A stretch of 64,000 nt of DNA from Trichomonas vaginalis G3 (GCF_026262505.1 NC_067204.1:18206165-18270164); one strand, 5' to 3'; positions 1 to 10,671 are shown, counted from the first letter of the stretch. Notes: a model not told the origin generated them from the sequence alone. Translations and numbers: made by a program.

Positions 1-167
1 CATTATCGCACACACATGACACAGGATCAACTAATATAATCTATATTTTCATTATTACTCCTTGAATCAATTTCCTTAATCTTATATATTTTCATATAAG
101 TTTCTGTATGAAAATTGTGTTGTTTTCGACATTTCCATTGTTAGTATGTTATTTTATCTATATAGCC

Positions 168-295
168 TTAAGGCTGCACTTACGCCCAATTGACATTAAT
201 TCAAATTTTTGACAACTGGCGTGAAGCGTCATTGAAAATTAACCTTAAACATTTGAATTGAAGGCCGTGTCATAGGGGCGTAAGTGCACCCTTAA
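168..295. mobile_element. Short foldback element (MITE-like) bounded by TTAA
   Basis: Two 16-base arms (172-187 and 276-291) are inverted copies of each other with one mismatch. Both contain the core TGCACTTACGCCC. Each outer edge is flanked by TTAA (168-171 and 292-295), giving a 120-bp unit inside a possible TTAA target duplication. A weaker inner inverted match (ATTCAAAT) lies inside the arms. There is no coding capacity. A TTAA target site is typical of piggyBac-type transposition, but the family is inferred only from this short footprint. A foldback repeat of another origin is possible. Confidence 0.55.
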
Positions 296-428
296 TCAAA
301 TTTCAAAAATAATATGGAATCTTTTGTGGAGATCGTTCTCCACACGCATAACATAGTGTTTTTTAATGAATTTAATGAATATTTTATATTGTAAAACGCA
401 AATATGTCCTTCTTAAAATTTTTAATCC

Positions 429-1000
429 AAATAAATTCATCGAAGTGTGAAGTATATGCAAATACTATATAGAAGATTCATACAATGCATTATATCAGCT
501 TAAAACCGAAAAAGAAGAAGAATTAAACTCAATTTACAAAATTATCAAAACAGAATTGATTGACTCAATGATATACCATCCTCATGATATTATCATAGAT
601 ATTTTAAACTTCATTCCGTATAATAATTATTATATAAAGTCATCAGATAAGTCAAAAACCAGATGAAGAATACATGGAATATGCAATTATTTCTCACAAC
701 ATTGATTTTGTTATATTCTTGATGAATGAATTCAATATTAAAAATCATCTTAAATGATTGCGGAAAATATAAGAACTTGAATCATTTTTAGTTTATTTCG
801 ATAAAACTAATGATATTAACAAATGCTTTGTTCATTCGGGGATGTTTAATATTTCATCTCTCTGCGATTATTTCCTATCACATGGTGCAAATATCAATGA
901 AAAATATTATGGAGAAACACTTCTTTTTTATGCAGCAAAACATAATAGTAAAGAAACAGCTGAACTACTTATCTCACTTGGCGCAAATATCATCAAATAA
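429..1000 (+). pseudogene. Decayed ankyrin family gene, internally deleted
   Basis: Translated pieces match the ankyrin family member at 56396-58519. The head segment (NALYQLKTEKEEELN, then IIKTELIDS) starts near 429. It is followed directly by a segment that lies some 150 residues later in the intact gene (AIISHNIDFVIFLMNEFN), so much of the head is missing. Ankyrin-type repeats follow (FLSHGANINEKYYGET, AAKHNSKETAELLIS), and the copy ends at TAA 998-1000 after only about two repeats. Several frame changes separate the pieces. The 5' flank (about 350-428) also resembles the flank of the intact gene. It is a host gene relic, unlikely to be functional. Confidence 0.85.
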
Positions 1001-1241
1001 TTTTTATATGATTCGGACTAACCTTATCGGACTATTGATTCGTTATTGAAATATAGTAAATTTTCAAATTTGAGAGCAAAATGATGTAAAAAATTTTGAC
1101 TCCAATAGATAAACTTTATGAGAATAGTAGAAATTAGTAAATGCCTATATGTTATATTAAATACAATATAAAAACATGTTTATTATTAAATCATTTGTGA
1201 TGTGATAACTCAACAGTCTTTTAGACAAAATTTTGAATTAA

Positions 1242-1249
1242 TCATTTTT
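1242..1249 (+). promoter_or_regulatory. Initiator element (TCATTTTT)
   Basis: TCATTTTT matches the T. vaginalis initiator (TCA, pyrimidine, T/A). The presumed transcription start is the A at 1244, ten bases before the ATG at 1254. This spacing supports 1254 as the start codon rather than an upstream non-ATG codon. Confidence 0.7.
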
Positions 1250-1253
1250 GATA

Positions 1254-2063
1254 ATGAGCGAATACCATTATCGTGCAGACGGAGGCTTTGATATGAGATA
1301 CTCTTCATCAAAAGCTGCTTGCTCTATGGGACTTTGCAACAGTAGAGATTTTTCTAATTCTTCTTATTCATATTCATGCTCACCATCAATCTCGAGTTCA
1401 TCATCAAGCGGATATCATTATCGTCAAGATGGCGGTCTTGATATGAGATATTCCTCATCTAAGGCTGCATGTGCAAGCGGATATTGTGATAACAGAGGAA
1501 ATATGTATTCTTCATCAAATTTGAAATCAGAATCATCGACAAACGTTAAAAGCGAAACGAAACCAGTTGAAGTCAAATCCGAAATGAATTCCTCGGTAGG
1601 TCATAAGTCACCAAAGGAGATTGAACGTTCAGATCTTGGTCGCACAAAGTATGGATCAAAAGAAGATGGAACAAATGCAAGTCATATTATGTCTTTCCGT
1701 GTCATTAACGCCATTCTCAGCACACAGCCTGGAAGACCAATGTCAGAAGAGAACAAGAAGAATATAATCAGACAACTCAATGATAAGGAAAACTTGCGCA
1801 ACAAGAGTCGTGCAGGCAACATGTATGGCAATGATGGTTATTCTGGTGATGAATACTTCGATCAGCAGATCGAAGATGTAATCAGAGGAAATAAAGATCG
1901 TTTAACGAATCAACGTTGTGTTGATCGCCTCCAAAGACAATGGGCACGCGTCCAACAGTCTAACATACCAACAAACGTAAAGGAGGCAATCAGAGAAAGC
2001 TTTTCAAAGATCCACGATCAAGATGGACATGTCATCATTCGTTCAAATGCTCCTTTAAATTGA
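1254..2063 (+). CDS. Unknown protein with duplicated YHYR-DGG-DMRYSSSKAAC motif
   Basis: The protein has 269 residues starting at ATG 1254, just behind a good initiator. A motif of about 20 residues (YHYRADGGFDMRYSSSKAAC) occurs near residue 4 and again near residue 56 (YHYRQDGGLDMRYSSSKAAC). The copies are separated by a serine-rich linker, and each is followed by a short cysteine-containing tail (MGLC, SGYC). A serine/lysine linker leads into a charged C-terminal region (about 130-269) rich in Arg, Asn and Gln, predicted helical. I see no signal peptide or membrane segment and do not recognise the family. The motif duplication and compact promoter suggest a genuine expressed gene. The spaced cysteines could bind metal or form disulfides, but this is only a guess. 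Confidence 0.8.
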   Translation: MSEYHYRADGGFDMRYSSSKAACSMGLCNSRDFSNSSYSYSCSPSISSSSSSGYHYRQDGGLDMRYSSSKAACASGYCDNRGNMYSSSNLKSESSTNVKSETKPVEVKSEMNSSVGHKSPKEIERSDLGRTKYGSKEDGTNASHIMSFRVINAILSTQPGRPMSEENKKNIIRQLNDKENLRNKSRAGNMYGNDGYSGDEYFDQQIEDVIRGNKDRLTNQRCVDRLQRQWARVQQSNIPTNVKEAIRESFSKIHDQDGHVIIRSNAPLN

Positions 2064-2394
2064 TTTTGTTATGCTTTATTTTCATTTTGTTCATAGAATC
2101 AAAAAATAAAACTTTATATATTTGATAATTGAATTCTTTCTCCTTGTTGATATTTGTATACAATAATAGATCTTTTTAGTAGACCAATTTCAATGTAGTG
2201 TTATATATATGTATTCCTCCAAAGTTCTTTCAATTCCATTGAAAGGGAGGAAAAATCATAAAATTACGATGAAATCGAGCCTAATAATTGGTGAACGGAT
2301 CCATTTCATCATTTTAAACATATTTACATCAATAAATTCTCAGATTCCTTGACATCAGTAGATATAAAATTTATAATTGAACAGCTCTGTTTGC
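2064..2394. other. Intergenic, 331 bp
   Basis: AT-rich spacer between two plus-strand genes. AATAAA-like sequence just after the upstream stop (about 2103-2110) could serve polyadenylation. No RNA gene or repeat was seen, and no clear initiator lies close to the next ATG. Confidence 0.5.
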
Positions 2395-5247
2395 ATGAAT
2401 AAAAAAATGAATCTGAAGCAAATTAACATCATTCCTTCACAACCGTTTACAAATCTTCTCACTTCGGATGAATTACTTCAGATTAACTCAAATGTATTGA
2501 CAATTATTGATGTTCACACAGGTTTTGTCAAGTATAAAAATTTCCTTCAGTCAGCACCAACGGGATGTTACTTTAATCAAGAGCTAACAACAAAAATCGC
2601 TCTTACATTTAAGAATAAGGTCACACAAATCGAGTCTCTCACTGTTATTGACCCGTATACAGGCGAAAAATTCCGTGAGATTGTTTTACACCAGAAAGAC
2701 GGATTTAATCTTGTTCCTGTCGGCACAAATGTTTTCTTCACATTGAAATCAAACCCAAATATCGTCTATTTCATGCCATTTTCCGAAGGTCAGATTGCTC
2801 AGCTCGATTATCAAAGCCCAGTCACTGCAGTCGTCGGCCATCCTACAGAAAATAAATTCCTCGTATCTGTTGCAGTCAAATTACTATGCGTTTCCTGCAA
2901 AGATGGATCAAAAGAATGGGAAAGCCATCTTTCAGGCTTTGCATTCATCAAATACGTCGGCAGCCATATCGCCATTGGCTTCTTGAACGGAGAAATCCAC
3001 ATTATGAACGAAAATGGCATAGCTATCGTTAAAAACATCCAGACCCCACATAATACAGCTCCTGTTGATATTTCCGAGCTCGTTGCTGTTTCCTCAGACG
3101 GATTCGTCTTTTCTACTGATAATAATAAGACTCAGTGTTCCGTTTTAACAGCATCTGCGATCTTTTCACGCGGATGCACAGTTGTAGTTGTCGGACAACA
3201 GGATACATATATCTACGAAGTTTCCCACCCACCGCTTGCATTTTCTCACGATTTACAACCAGGAATGCCTTTCCACAAAGAAACGACAGCAATCGACAGC
3301 AACATGTATTTCGCATCCCAAGGAACACTATTCTGCTTTAACTCGTCCGGAAATGACATTACGAAGTACACAACCTTACAATCAGGAAATGTCGAGAAAG
3401 TATCACATACACCATCAATCGTCGCTGTTAGATACAAAACTGGTGATGCGGAGCACCCAGAAAGAAAGATTATGGTCTTCGTAACCGGTACATTACAAAG
3501 AGATGAAGCAGGAATCGATTGCTGTGCAGCGAGGAACGGATTCATGTACATATTATCATCCAAAGCTATTACAGTATTCAAGAAGGTCGGAATCAGCCTC
3601 AAACAAGCCGAAGAACATGAAATCCCAGAAAATCACGGTTACGATACTATGTTTTGTGCAAACGACGATGTCTGTTTGTACAAATCAGAGACCGGTGAAG
3701 CTGCTGTCTGGAGAAAGGACCATCTTGTCGAATTTAATTTGCCAAAGGAGGCAAAGATCATCAGATGGCCAGCAATATGCACCAGCGATGAGTTATTCAT
3801 CTGCAAGAGCACAGGACCAATCGAAATGCTCTCTCCAGGCGATTTTTGTAGATTTGATATTGTTATTTCATCAATGGTTTGGTTTGGCTGGACATTGTTT
3901 GCAGTAGTTGATGACTCATTGTTCGCCATATCAATGCGCTGCGACAGAAGGAAATTGATGAAATTACCAAACAATTCTTGCGCAATTGCCGCAGTTTACC
4001 CCAACAAGATGGTTTTCGTTACTACAGTTCCACAACTAGCCGTAATCCGCGAAGAAAGGCCAGTTTGCTTAGACTGTATCGCTGATATCCCATCAAATGT
4101 TGACAGGGAAATGTTTTCCAGATTTTTGCGCTTTGTTCCTAAGAATCCAATCGATCCTCTTCTCCTTAAGTCCGCTCCTCCTTTAATTGCTGTTTCAGCT
4201 CTTAAGCATTGCACTCCAGGAGTCATTGACGGCTTTGTTTGCGACATTTACGCAAAGTTCGGACTTCTCCAGGACTTGTTACAGTACTGCAAGACCGAGG
4301 ATGAGCTCAAAATCCTTTCTTTACGCGCAAGAAAGTTCGGCCAATTTGAATTATTAGCGCAATGTCTCGATAAAATGAATGATGGTTCTGCTCTATTGGA
4401 ATTATACATCATTCTCAGATCCGTGGACAATCTCCGATCCATTGTTGGCAAATATCCAACATTATTACCTTGCATCAAATTATTAGGCATAGAACCATCA
4501 CCAAACTCCGAACGTGTCCCATTACCAAATCTCCCGTTACCTCCTTGCAAGGTTCCGGTCCATTCCACAGAAGATTTCACTCTCTACATCGGAACAATGG
4601 AGGATGAAGTCCAAATTTACCCTTCATCATTCGACGAACTGGTCAATTTCGGCAGGAGAGTTCACGTTCTCACTGGCAGCGAAGCAGAAACTGCGAATGC
4701 CACTCTTTCAGCTTCTGTCGCCCAGGAAGAAGAGAAAGAACAAGAAGTCGAAGACGAAAACGTCGAAATCAAAGAGAAACCGAAAGAAGATCCAGAAAAA
4801 GATATCACGAAACTGTCTTTGTCAGCTTATTTCCAAGACGACGAACCGAAATCGAATGGACCACTCATGGACATCAAAATCAACACAGAAGCAGCACCGA
4901 AACCAACTGGTCCAAAGAAGCCAATACAGATCGGTTTCAAGCTGAATGTTGCTGGTGCTCCAACGACAAGGAGAAGGTCTGGAACAACAAGAAACAGACT
5001 CTCGGATTCGTTCGATCCAAATGCTGTATTTGGAGAGATAAACAGCGAACCAAAGAAGGCAATGATCGCTGTTCATGGAGCTGTTGGACAGCCTCAACAA
5101 CAACCACAAATCACTGGAGATATGTTCATGAGCGTCGATCCAATGGGACCTCCTCCTTCAATTGGTCCGGCAGAAGACGGAGGAGAGAAAGCTGACGACA
5201 GGGCTACACAGTTACCATTCCAGAGTTCTTTGTTCTTAGACCTTTAA
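2395..5247 (+). CDS. Beta-propeller / alpha-solenoid protein of unknown function
   Basis: The protein has about 950 residues. The ATG at 2395 is the first in frame, and the ATG at 2407 (MNLKQINIIPSQPF) is an equally plausible start. Residues about 15-560 are rich in short beta-strand-like segments with aromatic/glycine turns (e.g. CKDGSKEWES, FLNGEIHIMNE) and resemble a degenerate WD40-type propeller. Residues about 583-695 are helical (LLQDLLQYCKTEDELK, LRARKFGQFELLAQCLDKM), as in solenoids that follow propellers in vesicle-coat, IFT or tethering proteins. An acidic KE-rich coil (about 770-805) and a disordered, proline/arginine-rich tail follow. The propeller plus solenoid layout suggests a scaffold in membrane traffic or ciliary transport, but no family signature decides it. 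Confidence 0.8.
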   Translation: MNKKMNLKQINIIPSQPFTNLLTSDELLQINSNVLTIIDVHTGFVKYKNFLQSAPTGCYFNQELTTKIALTFKNKVTQIESLTVIDPYTGEKFREIVLHQKDGFNLVPVGTNVFFTLKSNPNIVYFMPFSEGQIAQLDYQSPVTAVVGHPTENKFLVSVAVKLLCVSCKDGSKEWESHLSGFAFIKYVGSHIAIGFLNGEIHIMNENGIAIVKNIQTPHNTAPVDISELVAVSSDGFVFSTDNNKTQCSVLTASAIFSRGCTVVVVGQQDTYIYEVSHPPLAFSHDLQPGMPFHKETTAIDSNMYFASQGTLFCFNSSGNDITKYTTLQSGNVEKVSHTPSIVAVRYKTGDAEHPERKIMVFVTGTLQRDEAGIDCCAARNGFMYILSSKAITVFKKVGISLKQAEEHEIPENHGYDTMFCANDDVCLYKSETGEAAVWRKDHLVEFNLPKEAKIIRWPAICTSDELFICKSTGPIEMLSPGDFCRFDIVISSMVWFGWTLFAVVDDSLFAISMRCDRRKLMKLPNNSCAIAAVYPNKMVFVTTVPQLAVIREERPVCLDCIADIPSNVDREMFSRFLRFVPKNPIDPLLLKSAPPLIAVSALKHCTPGVIDGFVCDIYAKFGLLQDLLQYCKTEDELKILSLRARKFGQFELLAQCLDKMNDGSALLELYIILRSVDNLRSIVGKYPTLLPCIKLLGIEPSPNSERVPLPNLPLPPCKVPVHSTEDFTLYIGTMEDEVQIYPSSFDELVNFGRRVHVLTGSEAETANATLSASVAQEEEKEQEVEDENVEIKEKPKEDPEKDITKLSLSAYFQDDEPKSNGPLMDIKINTEAAPKPTGPKKPIQIGFKLNVAGAPTTRRRSGTTRNRLSDSFDPNAVFGEINSEPKKAMIAVHGAVGQPQQQPQITGDMFMSVDPMGPPPSIGPAEDGGEKADDRATQLPFQSSLFLDL

Positions 5248-5309
5248 AAAACATTTATTCTCTTCTTATATATAATTTTTAATTATTTTTATATCTTTGT
5301 GGATTTTAT

Positions 5310-5530
5310 AATGATCTCAAATCATTTTTAGTTTATACTAATGATATTAGCAAGTGCTTGTTCAATTCAGCAATATTTGTTGTTCAATCCATATCCGATT
5401 ATTTCATTTCGCTCAAGTATCAATGAAAAAGATAATTATGGAAAGACCGCTCTTCAAACTTCAGCAGCAAATAATCATAAAGAAGCAGTCGAACTTCCTT
5501 TTTCACTTACAGCAAACAATGACTAAAGAA
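5310..5530 (+). pseudogene. Ankyrin family gene fragment
   Basis: Short relic of the same ankyrin family: pieces equivalent to the SFLVYF..TNDI..KC junction before the first repeat are followed by about one ankyrin unit (NYGKTALQTSAANNHKEAVEL). Frame changes and the absence of the head domain show that it is a dead fragment downstream of the propeller gene. Confidence 0.8.
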
Positions 5531-5838
5531 GTATTTTTTCCTCTACAAACTTTCTCAACTGTTTCATACTAAATAAATAAAAATAATACATCAAACATAT
5601 ATTTGAATAAGATTCACGATGATATTTGATTAAGGTTGCAAAAAAATTGCATCTTATATATGCAGGAAATGCTTAACATTGCTATTTTTTAATGAAATAT
5701 GCAAAGATTTCAATTAAAATTTTCGAAAATTAGTGGTAATGAATATATTTTGATAAAATTTACTTGGCTTACATTAGTACATTGCTATTTATCAAAGTTA
5801 CGACTTTATGAAAAATGTGAGGGAGCGAACGTTTAAAA
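5531..5838. other. Intergenic, 308 bp
   Basis: AT-rich spacer in front of the coiled-coil gene. No initiator of the TCA(C/T)(T/A) type is seen within 40 bases of the ATG at 5839, and no repeat was recognised. Confidence 0.4.
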
Positions 5839-7008
5839 ATGAGTGATGATGATGATGATCAACTATTGAACGCCTTATTACAAGATACAACTGATTCAAA
5901 CAAATTACCATTTGCACTCCCTTCTCAACGGAAAAAAGAAATGCAGAAAAAACGGCCACCAAAAATAGCATCAAATGAAAATAAAGTTAAAATTGATGCC
6001 TTTTCATTGGATTCGGATCAACTTTCACCACCTCCAACATCAACAGCATCTAAACCTCAAGAAGTTGTTCAAAAACAACAACCTCCGAAATCGTTAATTG
6101 AATTAGAAGCGAACATTCTTAAATATGCAGAAAAATCAATTGAATTTCTTAAGAATGAATTTATTGCAGAGTTTAAATACCAAATGTCGCAAACCGCAGA
6201 AGAAGATTCGGCAATTAATGCTTTTGTTCTTGGAATGCCGAACGAAATAAATGAAGTTGTTAATGAAGAACTACAACAATATCATAGACCATCTTTATCA
6301 AACGCAACTTCAATAAATGCATCAATTGACGCTCATTTAGCTTTAGTTCGAAAAATACTACAAGTTGCAGAGTCTAATACACCAGTTTCTTCTTTATCTC
6401 CAGAAAAAGTTAACGAACTTGATCAACTTATTACTAAATCAAATTATAATATTGATAGTAACTTAAAGATGCCATTAGGAGAGTTCAAGATTGAAAGATC
6501 AGAAAAAATGATGTCTTATAAGATATATTTTGACCATATTGCTTCTGCATCCATACCATCTCCAAATTTAAGATCAATTGAAGTTGAATCTTTAATACAT
6601 CAGCTTGATGTTGAAGAGGAATTATTCCAGAAGAAGAAACTTAGAATGACAAACGCACAAAACAACTATAGACAGTTGTATTTAGAAAATAATAATTTTG
6701 CTTCTCAAAATAATATGAGTGAGATTCAAAATACTGTTGATAAGATTAATGCTTCAATTGCAAAACAGCAATATCAGCCATTTCAAGATTCTGCTGAATC
6801 TCTACAAAGAGTTTTGTCAAGTGAACTCCAAACCATTAAAACAAGTATTGATCATTTGAGATCGATATGCATTATGAAGAAGAGTTCAAAGAAAAAGCAA
6901 AAACAGGTGATACAACAAAGACAAGAACCAAAACCTAAACAAATCACAGAAAGTGATGAATTCTTATGCGATATCCTTGAAAGAATACGAGCTGTTCAAA
7001 ACAAGTAA
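5839..7008 (+). CDS. Coiled-coil protein, unknown function
   Basis: The protein has 389 residues from ATG 5839. The N-terminus is acidic (MSDDDDDQLLNALLQD), then a lysine/proline-rich disordered stretch (about 35-90) follows. Helical, heptad-like segments lie at about 90-125 and 250-345 (LIHQLDVEEELFQKKK, SLQRVLSSELQTIKTSIDHL). The C-terminus is basic (KKSSKKKQKQ). The layout of a disordered acidic head and C-terminal coiled coil is seen in centrosome or basal-body linker proteins, but there is no specific match. I see no signal peptide or membrane helix. Confidence 0.75.
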   Translation: MSDDDDDQLLNALLQDTTDSNKLPFALPSQRKKEMQKKRPPKIASNENKVKIDAFSLDSDQLSPPPTSTASKPQEVVQKQQPPKSLIELEANILKYAEKSIEFLKNEFIAEFKYQMSQTAEEDSAINAFVLGMPNEINEVVNEELQQYHRPSLSNATSINASIDAHLALVRKILQVAESNTPVSSLSPEKVNELDQLITKSNYNIDSNLKMPLGEFKIERSEKMMSYKIYFDHIASASIPSPNLRSIEVESLIHQLDVEEELFQKKKLRMTNAQNNYRQLYLENNNFASQNNMSEIQNTVDKINASIAKQQYQPFQDSAESLQRVLSSELQTIKTSIDHLRSICIMKKSSKKKQKQVIQQRQEPKPKQITESDEFLCDILERIRAVQNK

Positions 7009-7519
7009 CATTCCTTCCCAATATTTATATATTTTTGTTTGTATATTAAATCTTTATTGATATAATCCATTTCTTTTAATAGCATTCAGCGGAAAATCAA
7101 CATTATAGAATAAAATACAATAGAATCAAAACACCTTTCAGGAATTTTCATTAGCATATTTCAAAAATAATTTCATCTATTTATCTTGGATTCCTATAAT
7201 AGGTAAATCAAAATGGTGGAAATCATTGTTTAAAATTATTTCATATACACTATTTCTAAACTCGAGATACACTATCTATTTGTGTAATAGTTATAGAGGA
7301 TTCATGGAGATGCAAGAAAAGAGTTCATACTCTTTTAGCAAACCATCAAGACTAAAGAGAAATTGGAGACATTAGGTTCAGAAACTATTTTTTAATAAAA
7401 ATAATTTTGAATTTTGATTCTAAACAAAAAATCAGTTGAAATACATTTTACATAAAGAAATAACCGTTTCTTTAATAGTTTTACCATAGATATAATAAAT
7501 AATAAGAAAAAATTAAAAA
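7009..7519. other. Intergenic between convergent genes, 511 bp
   Basis: This AT-rich spacer separates the ends of two convergent genes. It contains several AATAAA/TAAA-like sites that could serve 3' ends on either strand. No RNA gene, repeat or open frame of interest was seen. Confidence 0.45.
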
Positions 7520-9721
7520 TTATTGTGGCCGATAACCACATTGAACGAGATGGTCCATAACTAACATATTTCCACTCATCTGTGCTTTGTCAAAAACCAT
7601 CTTATAGTAACCGGGAGCCTGAGCAATATTCAACATGATTCCTCTTTCAGCAAAAACGAATCCTATATCCACAAAATTATTAGAAATAGCGTAATCAATT
7701 GGTCTTGCACCGTTGCTGTCTTTTTCGTCAGGTTTCGCACCTTTATCTAATAATTCAGCGACCATTTCACTCATTCCGTAAAAACAAGTGTAGTGCAGAG
7801 GTGTTACTCCAGCCGCATCTCTTCTGCTGGGGTCAACGTTCATTTGCATGAGAATTTGGAAGGATGCGTGGTCTCTTGCTTTTGCGAGCTGACTGATGAG
7901 CTCTGTAGAGACTTGTCTGACGTAATCGATGTTTGCATTAGCAACTTGTGAGAATTGTGCTGGATTTCCGATGGAATTTAGTAATAATTGTGGAACATTT
8001 TCGTAACTTTGCTGTTGTTGGGGTTGTGCTTGTTGCTGGTATTGTTGGGCTTGGTATTGCGTTGATGGATTGTATGACATGTATGTTTGCTGTTGAACAT
8101 TTGCGAGAGATGGAACTTGAAGTTGCTGAGCGTTCCTGGAAATTGGACGGCTGCGATCAGCAAAGACATTCCATGTACGGCGATGCATCTTGCATGAAGA
8201 TCCAACAAATTGGTCGAATGATGAAGATAATAAAATATTTGTTGGTTCTGGCTCGCTTCCTGGCGGTGGAGTGCTGGGGAATAATGGATAATCAACAACT
8301 GGATCCGGTGAAGGAAGAATTACTGCATCAGAAGGAGGAATAATTTGAAGTTTTTCTGCAGTAAGATCGTAATCACGAGTTGAATTCGAACTGTATACAG
8401 CACTTCTGAATAGCATCTCCGAATTAATTCCTTGACTGCCAATTGTTGGAAGTTGTGGGATTCCTGACACGGATTTATCGTCAATTGGGGTCAAAGTAGG
8501 GATATTTGGTAACGATGGGACAGAAGGACCAATGGGTAGTGATGCAATGCCAGGTTCACTAGCTCTTGGAGGTAATATTGGTAATGATGGAATTTGTGGG
8601 ACTTTTGAACCAGATCCTTTCGGAGGTATAATAGTAAGCGATGGTATAGTCGGAATTTTTGGTGGAGATGAACCTAAATCGTAATCGAAAGTTGTCGGAG
8701 TTTGTTTTTGGCTGAAATTGAAAGAAGCTCCATTTTTATTGTCGTTAAAGTTGCAGACAACAGGGAGAGAGTAAAGGTTTGTAATAGAATTAGCGTCATC
8801 GATCTTTGGCAAAGTCGGAATTTTTGGAATTGAACAATTTGAATCGTCAGGTATTGGAATTTGCGGAGGAGCTGTAGGTAATGAAAGTCTGTTATCGATT
8901 GAGTCTTTAAATGAGAGTTCTCGAGTTCTTCCTGGAATTTTCGGAATGTGAAGTTTGTTAGGATTGGACGGCGGTCTTGGAGGGTTCTGTTGTGGACCAA
9001 CAGTCGGAATAACCGGAACGGAGTTCATTCTCGTTAAATCTGAATTCATATTTTTAGTTTGGATTGAAGGCAAAGAGTTTTTACGAGGATACAACAAGTC
9101 GGGGTTCGCCATAACAACAGCAAATGCTTGTGAGTTGCTTTCATCGGAGTCGTTAAAATTGGATGATTTACTGGCATTCATCTGTTGTGAAAATGAAGAA
9201 TTTGCTGTAGATTGATCTCCTTTTGGGGACATTGATGGTATCTCTAACATATTTGGAGGCGCAGTCGGACCGATTGGAGGAGGTATGATGGGTACAACAG
9301 AATTTCCAAGGCCGTGATTACCAATGTTGACCAAGCCAACAGATTTAGGATATGAATGATCTGGGATTTGGAAATTTGATTCATTCTTATCTGAACCGTT
9401 TTGAAGCGTTGATTTGCTTATCATCTCTGGTGTAGGTGATGCACTATGAACTCCGCGTCTTGAAGTTGAATTTGTAGTCATCCTTAAATTATTTAATAAA
9501 TCGTTAGGAACATCAGCAGTAATAATGATTTGACTCGAATAACATTGCTTTATACTACGTTTTGAAGAATTTAAATTATCAGATGAGCTGTTTTCTGAAG
9601 ACTTCGATTCAGATGTTTTTGCTGTTGCGCCAGAAATAACAACTTTCAGAGGATTAAGACTGAAGTCATCAGTCGAACTCGAATCTCGTGATAAACTAGT
9701 AAAAGAATTCATTCCACTCAT
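7520..9721 (-). CDS. Long disordered Pro-rich protein with C-terminal ankyrin repeats
   Basis: The protein has 733 residues from ATG at 9721. The first 480 residues are low complexity: Ser/Asn-rich, then dominated by irregular IPxIPxLP-type repeats (IPKIPTLPKID, VPQIPSLPILPP, VPSLPNIPTLTP), which look like many short linear docking motifs. A Gln-rich patch (about 545-580) precedes a helical region and at least two ankyrin units around residues 620-700 (AAGVTPLHYTCFYGMSEM, NGARPIDYAISNNFVD). The ankyrin part differs from the ISHGANINEKD family elsewhere in the window. It is probably a cytosolic scaffold or docking protein, but this is inferred from composition only. Confidence 0.8.
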   Translation of the reverse strand: MSGMNSFTSLSRDSSSTDDFSLNPLKVVISGATAKTSESKSSENSSSDNLNSSKRSIKQCYSSQIIITADVPNDLLNNLRMTTNSTSRRGVHSASPTPEMISKSTLQNGSDKNESNFQIPDHSYPKSVGLVNIGNHGLGNSVVPIIPPPIGPTAPPNMLEIPSMSPKGDQSTANSSFSQQMNASKSSNFNDSDESNSQAFAVVMANPDLLYPRKNSLPSIQTKNMNSDLTRMNSVPVIPTVGPQQNPPRPPSNPNKLHIPKIPGRTRELSFKDSIDNRLSLPTAPPQIPIPDDSNCSIPKIPTLPKIDDANSITNLYSLPVVCNFNDNKNGASFNFSQKQTPTTFDYDLGSSPPKIPTIPSLTIIPPKGSGSKVPQIPSLPILPPRASEPGIASLPIGPSVPSLPNIPTLTPIDDKSVSGIPQLPTIGSQGINSEMLFRSAVYSSNSTRDYDLTAEKLQIIPPSDAVILPSPDPVVDYPLFPSTPPPGSEPEPTNILLSSSFDQFVGSSCKMHRRTWNVFADRSRPISRNAQQLQVPSLANVQQQTYMSYNPSTQYQAQQYQQQAQPQQQQSYENVPQLLLNSIGNPAQFSQVANANIDYVRQVSTELISQLAKARDHASFQILMQMNVDPSRRDAAGVTPLHYTCFYGMSEMVAELLDKGAKPDEKDSNGARPIDYAISNNFVDIGFVFAERGIMLNIAQAPGYYKMVFDKAQMSGNMLVMDHLVQCGYRPQ

Positions 9722-10671
9722 TTGGTATAAAAAAAAATTATTGAAAATTAAAAATTGAATAAAATGTCACAAAACTGACTTTTATAAAAATGTAATTTTT
9801 ATCGGATTTCGGGTTTGGAATTTTAAATACCCATTAGCCAAGCATTCTATATCAATCATAAATTTACGAGAAATTTAATTGAATCGACAACTTATCGAAT
9901 AATTCCTATTCTGATCAGTTCTTTAATAACTACAGTATACCACTCATTCTTGTTTTAGCAAGTTGAAGCATTACTCTAGTAAATGGCCATCAACTTCTAT
10001 CTAATTGCTGGGATAAGAAAGAATTCCGATCATAAGCTTGAAAATTCGGAAAATTATAGAGAATATTATATTCAATATTGCATCTATTAGCAAATAAAGT
10101 TGAGTTCAATTTAGGGTAGCAGAGCCGGCTTTGTTGTTTGAATAATTCTTTTCAATTCTTTCAATTTCTTCTAACTTTTGACAGCCTATTTATTTGAGAT
10201 TTGTCCGTCAGATTTTTTATCATTTGCGGATCAAGAATATGAACATTGTGAATGTGAATTTAAGAATCGCTTCTCATTTTTGCGATTTCACTTCGTTTTC
10301 GATTCCGAACCTGACAATGTATCATTGCCGCATTTATCCCCGATTAAATCCATCAATGCAGCATATGATCTACCAAATCTCAAGTATATGATTGCATTTT
10401 GATGAATTCTCCATAATATTTCTTTACATCTTGATTTATGTAATGTGAAGCATATGTGAAATCAAATACAAAATACCTTATATATTGCTGTGAACTTCTA
10501 TTAACATCAAATATCGAATTTATTCATGAGGATTTTCAATATCAGCTGTGTGAGTACAGCAGAATTCATAGGCTGATGCATTTGACTTTGAAAATCTGCT
10601 TCTGAGGAGCTTGAGTGTCTATAGTTTCAAATAAAAATTGTCCATTCATGGGTTAGTCTATAACGCTATAG
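9722..10671. other. Intergenic, about 950 bp
   Basis: Upstream region of the minus-strand Pro-rich gene. A 74-codon open stretch at 10178-10402 has no ATG start or recognisable product. The rest is AT-rich with no repeat or RNA gene that I can see. Confidence 0.4.

Noticed and set aside
35-56. 22-base match TAATATAATCTATATTTTCA.. between 35-56 and about 51379-51400
   Set aside because: AT-rich and short, with no further similarity on either side. It can occur by chance in such sequence.
10178-10402. 74-codon open stretch upstream of the Pro-rich gene
   Set aside because: No ATG at its start, no recognisable product, no initiator. Consistent with chance.
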